A stretch of DNA of 64,000 nucleotides from an uncultured Collinsella sp. (GCA_900767675.1 CAAFZX010000043.1:92334-156333); one strand, 5' to 3'; shown: positions 40,339-49,201, counted from the first letter of the stretch. Made by a program: numbers and translations. Notes: generated by a model from the letters alone, not told the origin.

Positions 40339-43104
40339 ATGGACCAGGACCGCCAAAACAGCCAACGCCGCGACGTGCAGAACACGGAGCGCGAGCAGGA
40401 TTTTACGACCTACCGTACCGCTCAAAGCTCAAACGATATGGTCCCGACGGTGTTTCGCCGTGGAATCTACCGCACGATTCGCGGCAGCCTCAAACGCTTC
40501 TTGTCTATCGTCGTGATCACCGCGCTCGGCGTGAGCGTGATGTGCGGCCTTAAGGCGGGCTGCGAGGACCTGTGCGATTCGGTTGACGCTTACTTTGACC
40601 AGCAGAATGTTTATGACATCAACGTGCAGTCGACCTATGGTCTGACCGATGACGATCTTGCTGCGATCCAAGAGGTCGATGGCGTCGAGACGGCCGAGGG
40701 CATCTATACCGAGACCGCCTATACCGCCGTGGGTACGACGCGCGAGCGTGTCGTCGTACAGAGCCTCTCCAAAGAGAATATTGACCAACCGGTGCTAGTA
40801 CGCGGCGAGCTGCCCGAGACTTCGGGCGAAGTGGCAGTGACCTCACGTTTTTTGAAGGCTTCGGGCAAGAAAATCGGCGATACGGTGAGCTTTGCCGCCA
40901 ACGATGCGAGCTCGTCGAACCAAAGCGCGAAGGACCAGTTTGCCGATGGGGACTACACCATCACGGCCGAGGTCCTCGATCCTACCGACGTGAGCTCCGA
41001 CTCGACCGTCAACGCCTTTCGCGCTGCTTCGGCTGCGGACTATAAGTTCTATGTGAGTGAGGATGCCGCGACATCGTCGTCCTATTCCGCGATCCACGTG
41101 GTCGTCGAGGGAGCCAAGGACCTCAACTCCTATTCCGATGCCTATACGGCAAGGATTAACGAGGTCAAGGGCAATATCGAGAAGATTCGCGAGGAGCGTG
41201 AGAAGGCGCGCGCTCAGGAGCTGACGGTCGACACACCGGCGAGCTTGGATGCGGCTGAGCGTCAGGCGAATATGGTTTTTGGGATCGAGCAGGACAACAT
41301 CAACCGCATGGCCGAGGGCAGCGAGGAGCGTGCACAGGCGCAAGCCGACCTGGACCAGCGCCGCGCCGCCGCCGACCAGCAGTTTGCCGATGCCCGCGCC
41401 GAGCTCTCTGACCTGGGCGAATGCACCTGGTACATCCAGGACCGCGGCAATATCGCAAGCTACTCGAGCGTCGAGAGCGATAGTTCCTCAATCGAGGCCA
41501 TCGCCACCGTATTCCCGTTTATCTTCTTTATCGTCGCCGTGCTCATCAGCCTCACCACCGCCACACGCATGGTCGAGGAGGAGCGCACGCTCATTGGCCT
41601 GTACAAGGCGCTCGGCTACTCGCGTGGGCGCATCCTGTCCAAATACGTGGACTATGCACTGTGGGCGTGCCTGATTGGCGGCGTGCTCGGCAACGTCATC
41701 GGATTCGTGGGCCTGCCGCTGTTCTTGTTTACAGTGTTTGACGACATGTACTCGCTGCCCCAGATGCTGCTTTCGTACGACATTGTGTCATCGCTTGTAT
41801 CGGTGGCGTTGTTTACCGTGGGTGTGGTGGGCGCCACGATTATCGCCTGCCGCCACGAGATGGCTGAGACCCCAGCCTCGCTCATGCGCCCCAAGGCCCC
41901 GCGCGCCGGCTCGCGCATTCTGCTCGAACGCATCGGCTTTATCTGGCACCGCATGGGCTTTTTGAACAAGGTCGCTGCACGCAACCTGTTCCGCTACAAA
42001 AAGCGTGCCTTTATGACCATCTTTGGTATCGCGGGATGCACGGCGCTCGTGATCTGCGGTATGGGTATCCGCGATACGTCGGTCGCGCTGTCGCCCAAGC
42101 AGTACGGGCACATCACGCGCTACGACTTGCTGGCGGTCGCCAACCCCGACGATTTTTCGCAGACGTGCGCAGCACTGGATGAACGCAGTGCAGCCAAGGA
42201 TTCCAACGTGACCGTGACTTCGACGCTGCCAATTATGACAGACAACGTTACCTTTACATTTGGCGGTAAGAGCGAGACCGTGCAGCTCATCGTGATTCCC
42301 GACGACCGCACGGGTGACTTGGGCGATTACGTGCGCCTGGAGGATGAGTCCAAAGAACCGCTCGCCCTGCGTGACGGGGATGTGTATTTGAGCAAGAGCT
42401 CTCAGCTGGTGCTGGGGATCAAGCCGGGTGACACGGCTCACGTCCAGGATTCGTCGCTCAATGTTGCCAAGGTCAAAGTCAGCGACATCTCGCTCAACTA
42501 TCTGGGCAATACGCTTTACATGACGCAGGGCACCTATGAGCGCGCGTTCGGTCGAAGCGCGCGCCTTAACGGCATCCTTGCGCTGCTTAAGGGTTCGTCG
42601 GCCGATCAGATTGCGTTTACCGACCGTCTTAAGAGCGATGGTTGGATTACGCTGTCGAGTACCGCCGAGCATTGGGAAAACTATGAGGCAAACTTTACGA
42701 TTATCAATTCGGTCGTGGTGCTTGTGACCTTTATGGCGGCGTGCCTGTCGTTTGTGGTGGTATTTACGTTGTCTAACACCAACATCTCGGAGCGCGAGCG
42801 CGAGCTGGCGACTATCAAGGTGCTGGGCTTCCGTCGCGGCGAGGTGCACCATTACGTCAACAAGGAGACGTTGATTCTTACGGCGATCGGAGCCGCGCTG
42901 GGCGTACCGCTGGGCGGTGCGCTGGCCGAGAGCTTTACGTACATCTTGCAGATGCCGTCATTGTACTTTGACGTTGAGGTCGAGCCGCTGAGCTACGTGC
43001 TGTCCGTTCTGCTGGCCTTTGCCTTTACGTTTATCGTCAACCTCGCTACCAATCGCACCCTCAATAAGATCGACATGGTCGGCGCCCTCAAGAGCGCCGA
43101 GTAA
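40339..43104 (+). CDS. large FtsX-domain ABC permease with coiled-coil ectodomain
   Basis: 921 residues. One membrane helix near residue 50, a long extracellular region (about 75-375) ending in an Arg/Glu/Ala-rich coiled coil (EKIREEREKARAQEL; QAQADLDQRRAAADQQ), a first FtsX block of three helices (about 380-510), a second ectodomain, then a final FtsX block (about 790-915). ATG 40339 lies five bases after the ATPase stop; GTG 40327 would overlap it. It ends one base before repeat L3, which can serve as its terminator. Substrate unknown. Confidence 0.88.
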   Translation: MDQDRQNSQRRDVQNTEREQDFTTYRTAQSSNDMVPTVFRRGIYRTIRGSLKRFLSIVVITALGVSVMCGLKAGCEDLCDSVDAYFDQQNVYDINVQSTYGLTDDDLAAIQEVDGVETAEGIYTETAYTAVGTTRERVVVQSLSKENIDQPVLVRGELPETSGEVAVTSRFLKASGKKIGDTVSFAANDASSSNQSAKDQFADGDYTITAEVLDPTDVSSDSTVNAFRAASAADYKFYVSEDAATSSSYSAIHVVVEGAKDLNSYSDAYTARINEVKGNIEKIREEREKARAQELTVDTPASLDAAERQANMVFGIEQDNINRMAEGSEERAQAQADLDQRRAAADQQFADARAELSDLGECTWYIQDRGNIASYSSVESDSSSIEAIATVFPFIFFIVAVLISLTTATRMVEEERTLIGLYKALGYSRGRILSKYVDYALWACLIGGVLGNVIGFVGLPLFLFTVFDDMYSLPQMLLSYDIVSSLVSVALFTVGVVGATIIACRHEMAETPASLMRPKAPRAGSRILLERIGFIWHRMGFLNKVAARNLFRYKKRAFMTIFGIAGCTALVICGMGIRDTSVALSPKQYGHITRYDLLAVANPDDFSQTCAALDERSAAKDSNVTVTSTLPIMTDNVTFTFGGKSETVQLIVIPDDRTGDLGDYVRLEDESKEPLALRDGDVYLSKSSQLVLGIKPGDTAHVQDSSLNVAKVKVSDISLNYLGNTLYMTQGTYERAFGRSARLNGILALLKGSSADQIAFTDRLKSDGWITLSSTAEHWENYEANFTIINSVVVLVTFMAACLSFVVVFTLSNTNISERERELATIKVLGFRRGEVHHYVNKETLILTAIGAALGVPLGGALAESFTYILQMPSLYFDVEVEPLSYVLSVLLAFAFTFIVNLATNRTLNKIDMVGALKSAE

Positions 43105-43158
43105 CCTGCCAAAAAGGGACAGGTTTATTTTGGCAGGTTTTATCTGGGCAAACGCCGG
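43103..43158 (+). repeat. GGGAC-type dispersed hairpin repeat, copy L3, acting as terminator
   Basis: AACCTGCCAAAA pairs with TTTTGGCAGGTT around AGGGACAGGTTTA, followed by TTA and TCTGGGCAAACG. It starts within the stop codon of the permease gene. Confidence 0.8.
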
Positions 43159-43220
43159 ACAACCATTAGGTGGCCCAGCGTTTGCCCCGTTTTGCTGGGG
43201 ATGTCTGTCGTTCAGTGCTC

Positions 43221-43541
43221 TTACTGGCCAATCCAGTGTTGCGCATAGCTCTTAATGTCTTCGGTAAAACCGTCAAGGTCGTCAAGGGTGATCACGCTGT
43301 CGATAAGCAAATTGGCTATCTCGCGGTGCATTGTGCTGCGGCGAATGTCGTTTGCAATTACGCCTGAGGACAGCTTGTCTCTATTGAGGCGCTCTTCTAG
43401 TGCCCAAAATCTACTGGACGCTTCGCTGTCGCCGTTCAGCATCTCAACGTACTGGCCGATGAGCTTTTCCATATAACGTTCTTGCCATTGAGGAAGCATT
43501 TTCTTAAACAGCTTCCAGTCGCTTTCGGTTACGTCGCGCAT
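43221..43541 (-). CDS. small conserved protein of unknown function
   Basis: 106 residues, charged and probably alpha-helical, no signal or membrane segment. It opens with TESDWKLFKKMLPQWQERYM and contains MLNGDSEASSRFWALEERLN and VITLDDLDGFTEDIK. Similar small proteins are frequent in gut Firmicutes and Coriobacteria, often with an unreliable 'multidrug transporter' label. ATG 43541 has GGAG upstream; an upstream ATG (43583) has none. No functional link to neighbours. Confidence 0.75.
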   Translation of the reverse strand: MRDVTESDWKLFKKMLPQWQERYMEKLIGQYVEMLNGDSEASSRFWALEERLNRDKLSSGVIANDIRRSTMHREIANLLIDSVITLDDLDGFTEDIKSYAQHWIGQ

Positions 43542-43670
43542 ATGTTCTCCGCTCGTCAAACGGGCTTTCCATTTGCCTTTCATTCTATTTGGTTTTCGCT
43601 CGCAGGTGCGGATGAGAGGCTCTCTTTAGCCTTCGAGATTGGGCTTGAATGGGTCGTATGCCACAAAACG

Positions 43671-43807
43671 GGCCTATCTACTACGTTTAATTGGATACCC
43701 TCAACCATGCCGGGAAAATGAAAAATAAAACCGCAGGTAGAAGGCCTGTCGATTTTCGAAAAAGGCGGTCATGGTTGGCCCCATCGAGTTAAACGTAGTA
43801 GATGGCC
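43671..43807. repeat. long imperfect inverted repeat K
   Basis: Arms of about 38 bases (43671-43709 with 43770-43807) share CTACTACGTTTAA and CAACCATG blocks with small internal mismatches. The 60-base centre is AT-rich. Together with repeat I it fills the gene-free stretch 43584-43984. Confidence 0.7.
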
Positions 43808-43871
43808 CCTTTTCGTGGCGCGCGGTCAGCTCAATGCTAATTTCCGTGCCGGAACTGACCCAGTTGTTTGT

Positions 43872-43940
43872 AAGTTGCGGTGATATACGGACTGTTTGGC
43901 GCTTTGGAGCCTCAAAACAGTCCCTATCTCACCGCAACTT
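43872..43940. repeat. GTTGCGGTGATATA hairpin repeat, copy I
   Basis: 26-base arms (43872-43897 with 43915-43940) with about four mismatches around a 17-base loop. A second member with the same outer stem lies at 51407. Confidence 0.75.
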
Positions 43941-43984
43941 AGGAGAAGGGCGGGGGTGGTTGGGTGCTGGTGGGTCGGAGCGTG

Positions 43985-44905
43985 TTAGGCCTGTTTGCGG
44001 TGCTTCCATTGTTTGCGGCACCAGCGCATGAGCGCCTTTATGACGGGAATCGTGATGAGGATGATCCATGCAGGATGGGGCTGTCCCAAACAGAGCCACA
44101 TGTAGAGGAACCAAGCGATGGCGGCTGCCGGGTAGATGGCCTCGATCAGCTTAGACAGGTGGCGCCGATCGATGAAGTCACCAATCGCGTAGTAGACGGG
44201 AACCAGAAAGACGAGGAAAAGCCCCATGCCCCATGTGCCGTAGACAATGCCGAGCACCAGATAGGCGAGAGTGACAAGTGCGGGGAAGGGGAATTTGTTC
44301 CATGCACGTCCGACCTTGGTGTGGAAATGCTTGCCATGATGGTCGAGCTTGTCGTGTGCTTCCTTCCAGCTGGAAAACGTCTCGCCGTCGATGGTGACGG
44401 TGCCGTCGTCATTGGTGCGTACGCTATGTCCATCGTCCTCAAGCGTATCGATATGCACGCCGTCCGGCCCCACATGCACCTCTTCGCCCTTGCGCTCGTT
44501 GGTCACATGGATGCCGCTCCAGCCAACATGGACTTCCTCGCCTTTATTGGGATCAATGACGTGGATACCGCGCGCGAGGGAAATATCGACAAGTGGTTTG
44601 TCGCCGCAATCGGCGTGCTCGGCAGAATCTTCAGCCTCGTCAGCCACATCCGCCGTCTCGGTGTCGGCGCTACCGTCCTTCAGGTCGTCGGCATCGTTGG
44701 CCGCCTCCCCATATAACAGCTCGTCCAACGACACGTCATACAGCGCGGCGAGCGCAATGAGGTTATCGGTATCGGGTGAGGACTCGCTGCGCTCCCATTT
44801 ACTAACAGCCTGGCGGCTTACGCCCAGCTGGGCAGCAAGCGCCTCCTGAGAAAGGCCGGCAGCTTTACGGCGATCGACGAGGCGCTGTGCCATCGCAAGA
44901 TCCAT
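43985..44905 (-). CDS. Xre-type HTH protein with repeat region and C-terminal membrane segments
   Basis: 306 residues. Residues 4-65 form an Xre HTH (GLSQEALAAQLGVSRQAVSK). An acidic linker follows. Residues about 120-175 contain tandem repeats of the form GIHVxxxxKGEEVHVGxxG. The C-terminal third has three to four hydrophobic segments (TLAYLVLGIVYGTWGMGLFL; AAIAWFLYMWLCLG; AWIILITIPVIKAL). This puts a DNA-binding domain on a membrane-anchored protein, so it may sense an envelope signal. ATG 44905 is preceded by AAAGGAA. Confidence 0.82.
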   Translation of the reverse strand: MDLAMAQRLVDRRKAAGLSQEALAAQLGVSRQAVSKWERSESSPDTDNLIALAALYDVSLDELLYGEAANDADDLKDGSADTETADVADEAEDSAEHADCGDKPLVDISLARGIHVIDPNKGEEVHVGWSGIHVTNERKGEEVHVGPDGVHIDTLEDDGHSVRTNDDGTVTIDGETFSSWKEAHDKLDHHGKHFHTKVGRAWNKFPFPALVTLAYLVLGIVYGTWGMGLFLVFLVPVYYAIGDFIDRRHLSKLIEAIYPAAAIAWFLYMWLCLGQPHPAWIILITIPVIKALMRWCRKQWKHRKQA

Positions 44906-45153
44906 GGTGGTTCCTTTCGTTTGATGGTCGAATCGAATGAGCCGAGTATGCCGAGAACAACCGGTAGCGACCACCATTTCTAGTTAGAATCTGCCCCAAC
45001 CCTACCGCAACTACCGGTAGCAACCCCTAACGACCAGCCATTTCAGGACAAATGTCAGTGCTACTCTCAGCTAAGAGCCTGCAACATCCCAAAATCTCAG
45101 CCCACGCACTTGCAGCAAGAAGACGAATAGCCTCGGCCTCCCTAGTTACCGCA

Positions 45154-45274
45154 GGAGGCCCCAGGGCTTTCCTCCCAAATCTTTCCGCAGGACGGAAGGA
45201 CCCCGCCGCGCGAAGCGCGCAGCGGGGTCCTGACATGTCCGAGGACGATTTGGGAGGAAAGCCCTGGGGCCTCC
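45154..45274 (-). repeat. 3'-end long hairpin element, copy E
   Basis: Perfect 27-bp arms (45154-45180 with 45248-45274). On the minus strand CGTCCTC-GGAC-ATG faces GTCC-TGCGGAAA; the inner stem is GGACCCCGCT with a GCGCGC-TTC-GCGCG tip. It follows the pfkA stop by 23 bases in the sense orientation. Confidence 0.9.
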
Positions 45275-45297
45275 GATGAGAGCAGTTCCAGCCGAGG

Positions 45298-46377
45298 CTA
45301 TTCGTCGCCGAAGCTGATGCCCAACGCCTTGGCCTCGCGCACCAGGTCGCTCTGGGGGTCGACAAACTTGAGCTTGCCGGCGACCTCCTCGAGCGGCATG
45401 TGGCACATCTTGCCGTCACGCAGGGCAATCATGTAGCCAAACTCGCCGCGTAGGCAGCCGAGCGCTGCCTCGACGCCGCACTGGGTCGCAAAGATGCGGT
45501 CCTGGGCGTCGGGCTGACCGCCGCGCTGCGTGTGACCGGGGATGGCGACGCGGGTCTCGCGACCAGTCTTGGCCTCGATCTCCTTGGCGATGTCGTAGAC
45601 GATCGACGGGCTCGTGCGCTCGGCGAGCTTCTTCTTGTACTCCTTCTTGGACAGCGCCGCGTCCTCCTTGGAGATAGCGCCCTCGGCGACGGCCACGATG
45701 GTAAAGCGGCTGCCGGTCTCCATACGATGCTCGATGGTCTTGATGACGTTGTCCATGTCGTAGGGGATCTCGGGAATCAGGATGACGTCCGCGCCGCCCG
45801 CGACGCCGGCGTACAGCGGGATCCAGCCAACCTTGTGGCCCATGATCTCGATAACGAACACGCGGCCGTGACTCGAGGCGGTGGTGTGAATGTCGTCGAT
45901 GCACTTGGTGGCGACGTCGATGGCGCTCGTAAAGCCAAACGTCAGCTCGGTGCCCCAGGTGTCGTTATCGATGGTCTTGGGCAGGGCGATAACGTTGAGG
46001 CCCTCTTCGCGCAGGCGGTTGGCGGTCTTGGTGGAGCCGTTGCCGCCCAGCATAAACAGGCAGTCGAGCTGCAGCTTATGATAGGTGTGGACCATCGCGG
46101 GCACCTTCTCGACGCCGTCGGCCTCGGGAATGTCCAGGCGCTTGAACGGCGTGCGGCTCGTGCCCAGGATGGTGCCGCCGCGGGTGAGGATGCCGCTAAA
46201 ATCGGCAGGCGTCATGACGCGGAACCTGCTGTAGATAAGGCCCTGGTAGCCGTCCTCAAAGCCATAGATCTCGATAGGTTCTTCGCTATTGGTCATAAGC
46301 GTTTTGACAATGCCGCGCATGGTGGCGTTGAGCGCCTGGCAGTCGCCGCCACTAGTAAGAAGACCGATCCTGAGCAT
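45298..46377 (-). CDS. 6-phosphofructokinase
   Basis: Phosphorylates fructose-6-phosphate, the committing step of glycolysis. 359 residues. The phosphate-donor loop is GGNGS (111-115) with Gly at the position that marks ATP use, while PKTIDND (133-139) has the Lys usual in PPi-type and actinobacterial ATP-type enzymes. The substrate motif GGDCQALNA and the allosteric-region motif HTQRGGQPDAQDR are present. The Gly/Lys pair places it with the ATP-dependent 'group III' enzymes, but PPi use should be tested. Monocistronic; hairpin copy E follows. Confidence 0.9.
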   Translation of the reverse strand: MLRIGLLTSGGDCQALNATMRGIVKTLMTNSEEPIEIYGFEDGYQGLIYSRFRVMTPADFSGILTRGGTILGTSRTPFKRLDIPEADGVEKVPAMVHTYHKLQLDCLFMLGGNGSTKTANRLREEGLNVIALPKTIDNDTWGTELTFGFTSAIDVATKCIDDIHTTASSHGRVFVIEIMGHKVGWIPLYAGVAGGADVILIPEIPYDMDNVIKTIEHRMETGSRFTIVAVAEGAISKEDAALSKKEYKKKLAERTSPSIVYDIAKEIEAKTGRETRVAIPGHTQRGGQPDAQDRIFATQCGVEAALGCLRGEFGYMIALRDGKMCHMPLEEVAGKLKFVDPQSDLVREAKALGISFGDE

Positions 46378-46415
46378 GATGAATCCTTCCGGGCAAGTTA
46401 TAACATGCGCATAAG

Positions 46416-46448
46416 TTTACCCCCGTACACTGTTGATACGGGGGTAAA
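46416..46448. terminator. hairpin between the amide hydrolase and pfkA genes
   Basis: TTTACCCCCGTA pairs perfectly with TACGGGGGTAAA across nine bases. No long T-run. It lies downstream of the amide hydrolase stop and about 40 bases before the pfkA start. Confidence 0.6.
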
Positions 46449-46517
46449 ACGTGTTAGCTCAAGCGTATAGAAATGTAAACAACGTCAGGCGAGCGTAAGG
46501 TCGACGGGCCTGGCTCC

Positions 46518-47603
46518 TTACAGCGCAAAGGCGTCGATGTCGCCCCAGTGGCGGCGCAGCGTGATGGCGGCAGCGGGCTCGGTGTTGTCGAAGACGACCG
46601 ACCACTGCGTGTTGCTGGTGATGTCTTCCGGATTGGGCTCTTGCGCCGCAGCGCGTAGGGCCTTCCAAGCGACTGCCTCGTCTTGGGCACCGACATGGGC
46701 GTCAAGGACATCGGCGATTGCGACGGCGCGCTCCTTGCCATGGCCCAGCTCGCCGTTCTTTTGGTTGGGGAGCACCTCGTCACCATAGCAGGCGTAGAAG
46801 TTCGTAACCTGGCGTACGGGCGTCGCCTTGCATGCACGGTCGGGATCGCGCGGATCCCACTCCACCACCCGCGCGTCACCGGCGGCGTCGTTGATAAAGA
46901 AGTGATAGTCGCGTCCGGCCATGGCGTGCATGTCGTAGGCAGAAAGCAGGTCGACGGCCTCCTGCGTGGTGGCCGCGCGGTCGAGCACCAGACGGATGGC
47001 GAGCGAAGTGTTGATGACGGGGCGCTTTGTGTCCTGGTCACAGGGCTTGGAATCCAGGGTGAGCACGGCAATGGACACGCCGCATTCGTTGACACCGTCG
47101 AGCTGGGCAAACGGGCCCATCAACGCTGCGGCGCGTCCGGCGACGGAGTCAAGTGGAGTGTTGGCGCCCAGGTTATTGAGGGCCGCAAAGCCGATGGAGG
47201 CATAGCCGTCGCGCGGGTGATTGCGCACCAGCAGCGCCGAGGTGTCGTCCTTAAAGTCGTAATTGCGACCGGTGCGCACGCGGCCTTCGGCATCTACGGC
47301 GACAAAAGCGCTGCAGGCAAACTGGGGCGCCTGGACATGTGCCGGCACACCGGGCAGCACCTGCGCCACCACGGCATCGATGTAGGCCTGGTCGTCGCGT
47401 ACGCCGGCGGCGATGATGCGATCAAGATCGTAGTCGTAGGCGATGTCGATTGCGTACAGGTCATAGCCATCCGCGTAGCCGGTCAAGCGTTTGAGCGACG
47501 CGGCGGACTTGATTTGCTTGTGATAAACGATACCGGTGGCAGCGGCAAGGCCGACGGCGGCTCCCGCGACACCGCAGGCGATGGCAATGTTACGTGGCTT
47601 CAT
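46518..47603 (-). CDS. membrane-anchored linear amide C-N hydrolase (Ntn family)
   Basis: 361 residues. An N-terminal hydrophobic stretch (residues 7-27) is probably an uncleaved anchor. The nucleophile is Cys97 in FACSAFVAVDAEGRVRTGRN, followed by YDF, the pattern of choloylglycine hydrolase/acyltransferase relatives. In this group the Cys becomes N-terminal by self-cleavage, unlike bile salt hydrolases in which only the initiator Met is lost. Further marks are DGVNECGVSIAVL and VINTSLAIRLVLD. The substrate may be an N-acyl amine, peptide or penicillin-like amide; bile-salt activity cannot be claimed. Confidence 0.75.
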   Translation of the reverse strand: MKPRNIAIACGVAGAAVGLAAATGIVYHKQIKSAASLKRLTGYADGYDLYAIDIAYDYDLDRIIAAGVRDDQAYIDAVVAQVLPGVPAHVQAPQFACSAFVAVDAEGRVRTGRNYDFKDDTSALLVRNHPRDGYASIGFAALNNLGANTPLDSVAGRAAALMGPFAQLDGVNECGVSIAVLTLDSKPCDQDTKRPVINTSLAIRLVLDRAATTQEAVDLLSAYDMHAMAGRDYHFFINDAAGDARVVEWDPRDPDRACKATPVRQVTNFYACYGDEVLPNQKNGELGHGKERAVAIADVLDAHVGAQDEAVAWKALRAAAQEPNPEDITSNTQWSVVFDNTEPAAAITLRRHWGDIDAFAL

Positions 47604-47764
47604 GACGACTCCTCTCGTCCTGTTAGTGCAATTGTCGCAAAAGGAGCGCGGGCATGATGACTCAACTTGGTGAGCGGCGCGGAATTAAGCACGGAATGAA
47701 GAGTGCGGCGCCGGCGCGGCGGGGTATGCTGGAGGGGACCATCAACCCAGCGAAAGGGGAGAGC

Positions 47765-49150
47765 ATGACGGATCAGGAAACGCCCGAGCGCGCGCATGTG
47801 ACGGCCGACGATATCGAGGCCGCCAACGACCTTATCGACTTTATCGAGGCATGCCCCAGCATGTTTCATACGGCGGCGACCATTATGGCCGAGCTCGACG
47901 AGGCGGGCTTTACCTACCTGCCCGAGAATGCGGCGTGGGACATCGAGCCGGGCGGGCGTTATTACACGCAGCGCAACACCTCGAGTGTTATCGCCTTTAA
48001 GGTGGGCGAGGACCTGGCCGCGACGTGGGGCGAGGACGGCGTTGCCGGTGACTACCATTTTCAGCTGACGGCGTCGCACAGCGACTCGCCGACGTTTAAG
48101 GTCAAGGCCGTGCCCGAGCTCGACGGCGCGGGCGAGACGCTGCGCCTGAACACCGAGGCCTACGGCGGCATGATCGACTACACCTGGTTCGACCGTCCGC
48201 TGGCGCTCGCGGGCCGCGTGCTGGTGCGCGAGGGCGACCGTATCGAGAGTCGTTTGCTTGCCACCGAGCGCGAGGTCGCTATTATCCCGAGCCTTGCCAT
48301 CCATATGAACCGTGGCGTCAACGAGGGCTTTGCTCCCAGCCGAGCCGTCGACCTGTGCCCGCTCATCAGCGCCGGCGAGCTTAAGCAGGGTGATTTCGAT
48401 GCCCTGATCGCTGACGAACTGGATGTTGAGCCCGAGCAGATTCTGGGCCGCGACCTGTTCCTGGTCAATCGTCAAGATGCGCGCATTTGGGGCTGGGCCG
48501 ACGAGTTTATCTCGACGCCCAAGCTCGACGACCTGGCCTGCGCCTACACCACACTGCAGGCATTTTTGGGTGCCGAGAACGCGCACGACGTTTCGGTCTT
48601 CTGCTGCTTCGATAACGAGGAGGTTGGCTCCGAGACCAAGCAGGGCGCCATGTCGACGTTCTTGGCCGACGCGCTGCGCCGCATTAACGGATCGCTGGGC
48701 TTTGACGACGAGTCGTACCACCGTGCGCTTGCCGCTTCGATGCTCGTGAGCTGCGACAACGCGCATGCCGTGCACCCCAACCACGCCGAGAAGTGCGATG
48801 CCCGCAACCAGGTGGTGCTTAACGGCGGCATCGTCATCAAGGAAGCCGCCAACCAGCACTACTGCACCGATGCCTTTAGCCGCGCGGTGTTCCAGGCTAT
48901 TTGCGACGACGCCGACGTGCCCACGCAGGCCTTCGCCAACAAGAGCGATATGGCGGGCGGCTCCACGCTCGGCAATCTGTCCAATATGCAGGCGAGCATG
49001 CATGCCGTGGACGTGGGCCTGCCGCAGCTTGCCATGCACTCGAGCTACGAGACCGGCGGCGTACGCGACGTGATGTACGCCATCCGCGCCCTCACCGCCT
49101 TCTACGAGCGAAACCTAACCATCAACGGCGCCGAAAGCGTGGAGCTCTAA
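47765..49150 (+). CDS. M18 family aminopeptidase
   Basis: 461 residues. Cytoplasmic dizinc aminopeptidase releasing Asp/Glu or other N-terminal residues. Zinc ligands: LTASHSDSPTFK (His, Asp), CCFDNEEVGSETKQGA (Glu pair), SCDNAHAVHPNH and the final GLPQLAMHSSYET. ATG 47765 has GAAAGGGGAG upstream; a longer frame from 47654 starts inside the promoter region. It probably recycles peptides. Divergent from the amide hydrolase gene, convergent with the dehydrogenase gene. Confidence 0.9.
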   Translation: MTDQETPERAHVTADDIEAANDLIDFIEACPSMFHTAATIMAELDEAGFTYLPENAAWDIEPGGRYYTQRNTSSVIAFKVGEDLAATWGEDGVAGDYHFQLTASHSDSPTFKVKAVPELDGAGETLRLNTEAYGGMIDYTWFDRPLALAGRVLVREGDRIESRLLATEREVAIIPSLAIHMNRGVNEGFAPSRAVDLCPLISAGELKQGDFDALIADELDVEPEQILGRDLFLVNRQDARIWGWADEFISTPKLDDLACAYTTLQAFLGAENAHDVSVFCCFDNEEVGSETKQGAMSTFLADALRRINGSLGFDDESYHRALAASMLVSCDNAHAVHPNHAEKCDARNQVVLNGGIVIKEAANQHYCTDAFSRAVFQAICDDADVPTQAFANKSDMAGGSTLGNLSNMQASMHAVDVGLPQLAMHSSYETGGVRDVMYAIRALTAFYERNLTINGAESVEL

Positions 49151-49153
49151 AAT

Positions 49154-49201
49154 CGACCAAAATGAGATGACAATTTTGGCAGGTTCTATCTGGGCAAATG
49201 C
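49154..49201 (+). repeat. GGGAC-family repeat, divergent copy L4
   Basis: CGACCAAAAT ... ATTTTGGCAGG followed by TTCTATCTGGGCAAATG. The flank matches L3 but the loop is GAGATGAC instead of AGGGACAGG. It lies four bases after the aminopeptidase stop. Confidence 0.6.

Noticed and set aside
46518..47603. Bile salt hydrolase
   Set aside because: The nucleophile Cys is at residue 97 after a membrane anchor, not at residue 2, so the specific label is unsupported.
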